DNA of 7,440 bases, taken from Actinomycetota bacterium (GTDB lineage Bacteria > Actinomycetota > Thermoleophilia > Solirubrobacterales > Thermoleophilaceae). Of the stretch, positions 5,279 to 7,440 are shown one piece after another. The stretch covers positions 1 through 7,440 of the forward strand of contig VAWV01000292.1 in assembly GCA_005883295.1 (NCBI GenBank). Reading direction: 5' to 3'. Position 1 is the first letter of the stretch. Each line of letters begins with the position of its first letter. Made by a program: the position numbers and the translations under genes. The notes beneath the pieces were generated by a model, which was given only the letters and a program-made list of their open reading frames with translations, searched no databases and was not told the DNA's origin.

Positions 5279-6410
5279 ACCGGGCGCGAAGCGATACACA
5301 TCCCCATTCAGGGAGGCTGCGTACACGTGGCCGCAGCCCGGTGGCGTGGTTGTCGCGCGCGCCGCTCGCCGTGAGCCGCACCGAGTAGATGTCCGGTTTG
5401 CAGTTGTCGCCGTAGAGATAGCGCCCGCCGAGCCCCGGCAGGGACGGGTCGCGCACCACGTAGCCGCCGATGAGCGCGCAGAAGCCGTCCTGGTGGGAGG
5501 GCGCGATCTCCGGTTGGACGGCCCCTGGAGCGCTGCCGGCTCGGTAGCGATGGAAGCCCTCGAAGATGCTCCAGCCGTAGTTGGCGCCTCGCCCGGCGCC
5601 CTTCGGCTGGAAGTCGACCTCCTCGAACTCGTTCTGGCCCACGTCCCCGATCGTCAGGTCGCCCGTCCGGCGGTCGAAGCTGAACCGGTACGGATTCCGC
5701 AGGCCGTAGGCCCAGATCTCCGGCCGCGCGCCCGCACGTCCGACGAACGGATTGTCGCTCGGCGTGCGGTAGCCGCCTCCCGGCAGCGGGTCGATACGCA
5801 CCAGCTTGCCGAGCAGCGTGTCGAGCCGCTGCCCCGTGCGGAAGGGGTCGCCCTCGCCGCCCCCGTCGCCGAATCCCGCGTAGAGCATCCCGTCAGGGCC
5901 GAACTGGAGCTGCCCCCCGTTGTGGTTGGGCGCGCTGCGGTGCGGCACGCGCATCACATCGCGGCGGTAACTCGGGTCGGCGACGTCGGGGGCGCGGGAA
6001 CGGCGCAGCTGCTGGATCCGGATGTCGCCGGTGTGGTCGGTGAAGTACACGTAGAAGAGCCCCGACCGGTTGTAGTCCCGCGCGAACGCCATCGATAGGA
6101 GCCCGCGCTCCCCGCCGGACGCGACGTCGGCGCTGATGTCCACGAACGGCCGCCGCAGCGTGCGCCCGTCCCTGATCATCCGGATCACGCCTGCCTGCTC
6201 GACCACGTAGAGGCGTGACGCGTCGCCCGGGGCGCCGGTCACGTATACCGGATTCGAGAACGACCCCACGCGCTCGAGGCGCACGCCGGCCGCCGCCCCG
6301 TGGTGGGGAGCCGTGGTGGATTCGCGCTTGGCCTGGGTGCCCCCTCCCCCGCAGCCGGCAAGCGCGATCGCCGCCGCGAGCGGCAGCACGGCGCGGGAGA
6401 GTCGGCTCAT
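5276..6410 (-). CDS. PQQ-type glucose/sorbosone dehydrogenase lipoprotein, C-terminus disrupted
   Basis: The protein begins with a lipoprotein signal peptide and the lipobox LAGC (C20 after cleavage), so it should sit on the outside of the cytoplasmic membrane. The rest is the six-bladed propeller of soluble PQQ glucose/sorbosone dehydrogenases, which oxidise sugars or aldoses. Blade motifs seen are NPVYVTGAPGDASRLYVVEQ (53-72), ERGLLSMAF (101-109), APNHNGGQLQFGPDG with H163 in the place of the active-site histidine, WAYGLRNPYRFSFD with R238-N239, GDVGQNEFEEVD, and GGRYLYGDNC. At residue ~358 the frame breaks. The true ending GHVYAASLNGDVYRFAPG and its TAG (5276-5278) lie in the next frame, and about 12-13 expected residues are missing. 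Read without correction, the frame runs on to 5046 with a Ser/Arg/Thr-rich tail inside the SCP2 gene, which is not credible protein. The gene may be dead or misassembled. It follows the 80-aa gene by 9 bp. Confidence 0.85.
5331..5338 (-). other. Deletion scar with frame change in the sugar dehydrogenase
   Basis: GGCTGCGG on the minus strand is read in two ways at this point: gGG-CTG-CGG completes ...HATGLR in the upstream frame, and GGC-TGC-GGC starts the GCGHVYAASLNG ending in the next frame. Both readings look native, which is what a deletion between two short direct copies of GGCTGCGG would leave. The loss would be 3n-1 bases, about 38 nt if 13 codons are missing. Confidence 0.5.
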
Positions 6411-6416
6411 GTGCCG

Positions 6417-6422
6417 AGGCTA
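6417..6422 (-). promoter_or_regulatory. -10-like hexamer before the dehydrogenase lipoprotein, overlapping a stop codon
   Basis: TAGCCT on the minus strand fits TANNNT. Its TAG is the stop of the 80-aa gene, and it ends 6 bases before the ATG at 6410. No Shine-Dalgarno sequence is seen in the gap. It may allow a separate leaderless transcript inside the operon; chance is a real alternative. Confidence 0.33.
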
Positions 6423-6662
6423 CGAGGCGACGGCCTTGTAGTAGCGCACGGCGAGCCCGGTCAGGAGGGTCTCGAAGCACTCCTCCACGGTGAGGGCGTT
6501 GTCCCTGGCGTAGCCGCTTAGCCCCCGTTCTTCGATCTCCACGCTCTGGCCGATCACCTCGTCGACCAGGTCCGGGTGGCGGTCGCTGAAGTAGGCGCCC
6601 ATCGAGTAGAGGCTCGTGTCCATCAGGGACTCGAGGAACTCCCGGGTGTCGCGCTCGGCCAT
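6420..6662 (-). CDS. Small hypothetical protein, first gene of the minus-strand block
   Basis: I do not recognise this 80-aa protein. It is acidic, probably all-helical and soluble: there is no signal peptide or membrane segment, and it has one cysteine (in VEECFETLL). Segments of note are the N-terminal helix (REFLESLMDTSLYSMGAY), DRHPDLVDEVIGQ and the C-terminal LLTGLAVRYYKAV. The gene is supported by its start just after a good -10 (TAACCT, 9 bases before the ATG), by a protein-like composition unlike the Arg/Pro-rich antisense frames here, and by its tight 9-bp spacing to the lipoprotein gene. It is divergent from the Nif3-family gene. A regulatory or chaperone-like role for the downstream genes is possible but nothing in the sequence shows it. 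Confidence 0.7.
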   Translation of the reverse strand: MAERDTREFLESLMDTSLYSMGAYFSDRHPDLVDEVIGQSVEIEERGLSGYARDNALTVEECFETLLTGLAVRYYKAVAS

Positions 6663-6671
6663 GCCGGCCGG

Positions 6672-6677
6672 AGGTTA
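6672..6677 (-). promoter_or_regulatory. -10 hexamer of the minus-strand block
   Basis: TAACCT (read 6677 to 6672) fits TANNNT and lies 9 bases before the ATG at 6662. The gap CCGGCCGGC contains no purine-rich ribosome site on this strand, so a leaderless or very short leader is likely. No clear -35 is visible. It overlaps the opposite -10 by two bases inside GTTAAC. Confidence 0.48.
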
Positions 6678-6681
6678 ACGT
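6676..6681 (+). promoter_or_regulatory. -10 hexamer of the Nif3-family gene
   Basis: TAACGT fits TANNNT and ends 7 bases before the GTG at 6689. The GGAGG at 6670-6674 is 14 bases from the GTG, too far to be an efficient ribosome site, so a leaderless start fits better. No clear -35 is seen. Confidence 0.48.
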
Positions 6682-6688
6682 TGCGCGC

Positions 6689-7440
6689 GTGGCCGCCCGC
6701 GACGAGCTGATCTCGTTCCTGGACCAGCTGCTCGACGCCCAGGGCTTCGACGACTACGGGCCGAACGGCCTCCAGGTGGTCGGGCGCGAGGACGTGCGGC
6801 GCGTGGCGACCGGCGTCTCCGCCCATCGCGAGCTGTTCGAGCGGGCGGCGGAGACGGAGGCGGACATGGTCCTGTGCCACCACGGCCTGTTCTGGGGCTC
6901 GGAGCCGATCACGATCGACCAGCGCATGAAGGGACGCCTTCTGCCGCTGTTCCGGTCAGACATGTCGCTGGCCGCCTACCACCTGCCCCTCGACGCCCAT
7001 CCCGAGGTCGGCAACAACGCGCTGATCTGCGGGGAGCTGGGACTGCGGCGGGGCGAGCCGTTCGGCGAGGCGCGGGGCCGGGCGATCGGCTTCATCGGCG
7101 AGACCGACGGGGCGCTTGCGCTCGACGAGCTGGCCGACCGCTGCCGGTCCGCGTTCCGCCGCGACCCGCTGGTCTTCCCCGGCGACGGGCGGCCGCTCCG
7201 GCGCGTGGGCGTGGTCTCGGGCGGGGGCGGCTCGAGCCTGGGCGAGGCCATCCGGCTCGGCCTCGACGCCTTCCTCACCGGAGAGCCCGAGGAGCCGGCG
7301 ATGGCCGACGCGCGCGAGAGCGGCGTGGCGTTCCTGGCCTGCGGCCACTACGCCACGGAGACGTTCGGCATCCGCCGCCTCGGCGAGCTGCTGGCCGAGC
7401 AGTTCGGCGTGGAGCACTCGTTCATCGAGATCCCGAACCC
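6689..7440 (+). CDS. Nif3-like dinuclear metal centre protein (DUF34 / GTP cyclohydrolase I type 2 family), 3' end just cut
   Basis: The visible 250 residues cover nearly the whole single-domain form of the family; the last residues, FIEIPN, match the usual FIEIPNPV-like ending, so only a few codons are missing. Metal ligands are in place: H64-H65 in CHHGLFW, D102 in HLPLDAH, and H220 with E224 in GHYATE, the same set as in E. coli YbgI. Other family marks are NGLQVVG (26-32) and the glycine-rich SGGGGSSLGEA with DAFLTGE. There is no insert domain as found in ~370-aa members. Family proteins form hexameric rings with two metals per subunit. The 'GTP cyclohydrolase' label is doubtful for many, and the true reaction is unsettled. 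The GTG start is supported by the -10 seven bases upstream and by VAARDELISFLDQLL, a normal N-terminus. It is divergent from the 80-aa gene. Confidence 0.9.
   Translation, partial: MAARDELISFLDQLLDAQGFDDYGPNGLQVVGREDVRRVATGVSAHRELFERAAETEADMVLCHHGLFWGSEPITIDQRMKGRLLPLFRSDMSLAAYHLPLDAHPEVGNNALICGELGLRRGEPFGEARGRAIGFIGETDGALALDELADRCRSAFRRDPLVFPGDGRPLRRVGVVSGGGGSSLGEAIRLGLDAFLTGEPEEPAMADARESGVAFLACGHYATETFGIRRLGELLAEQFGVEHSFIEIPN

Noticed and set aside
4066..5388. Very long plus-strand open frame opposite Fe-ADH and SCP2
   Set aside because: It is antisense to two clear genes, rich in Arg/Gly/Ala/Val/Asp and without recognisable domains; such frames are expected opposite GC-rich genes.
978..6662. 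An alkane-oxidation cluster (rubredoxin plus alcohol dehydrogenase plus lipid-binding SCP2)
   Set aside because: There is no alkane hydroxylase, P450 or rubredoxin reductase, and rubredoxin is over 2 kb away in a separate transcript.
1..7440. tRNA, rRNA, riboswitch, insertion sequence or attachment site
   Set aside because: Nothing matching was seen; intergenic gaps are too short for structured RNAs.

Overview
The window is high-GC, densely coded bacterial DNA with many GTG starts. Several start codons lie only 6-9 bases after a TANNNT or TATA-like -10 hexamer with no Shine-Dalgarno sequence, which is the look of leaderless transcription common in Actinobacteria and relatives. Together with an RTX-type GND-repeat protein and a lipoprotein sorbosone/glucose dehydrogenase, this suggests an actinobacterial lineage, possibly Thermoleophilia/Solirubrobacterales. 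The phylum-level guess is moderate and the class-level guess is only an inference.

Layout, left to right. (1) The 3' part of a Bacillus-type bioA (+) converges on a small rubredoxin gene (-) across a 12-bp palindromic gap. (2) The rubredoxin gene is divergent from a NUDT19-like Nudix hydrolase (+); the two share a back-to-back -10 region. The Nudix gene overlaps by GTGA with an anchored RTX-repeat protein (+), which is frameshifted at a G6 tract. (3) An extended SDR/NAD-epimerase (+) has its own TATAAG box and converges, with a 3-bp gap, on the next block. (4) A minus-strand block reads from right to left: an 80-aa unknown protein, a PQQ-type sugar dehydrogenase lipoprotein with a damaged C-terminus, an SCP2 lipid-binding protein, and an iron-dependent alcohol dehydrogenase. 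Gaps are 9, 10 and 0 bp, so it looks like one transcript with possible internal starts. (5) Divergent from that block, across a second symmetric promoter centred on GTTAAC, is a Nif3/DUF34 metal protein (+), complete except for its last few codons. There is no gene-free stretch above 300 bases, and I saw no tRNA, rRNA, CRISPR or insertion sequence.

Functionally this is mainly housekeeping and accessory metabolism: biotin synthesis, electron transfer, nucleotide/CoA hydrolysis, an SDR, and a sugar or alcohol oxidation block. The SCP2-Fe-ADH pair is tightly coupled and may act on a lipid-like alcohol or aldehyde. I do not see a clear new defence or biosynthetic system. The most notable signals are regulatory: two divergent gene pairs driven from nearly symmetric -10 sequences with leaderless-like starts on both sides, and stop codons (TAG) that double as the first bases of the next gene's -10. 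Two genes (the RTX protein and the sugar dehydrogenase) carry apparent frame disruptions, either real decay or assembly error.
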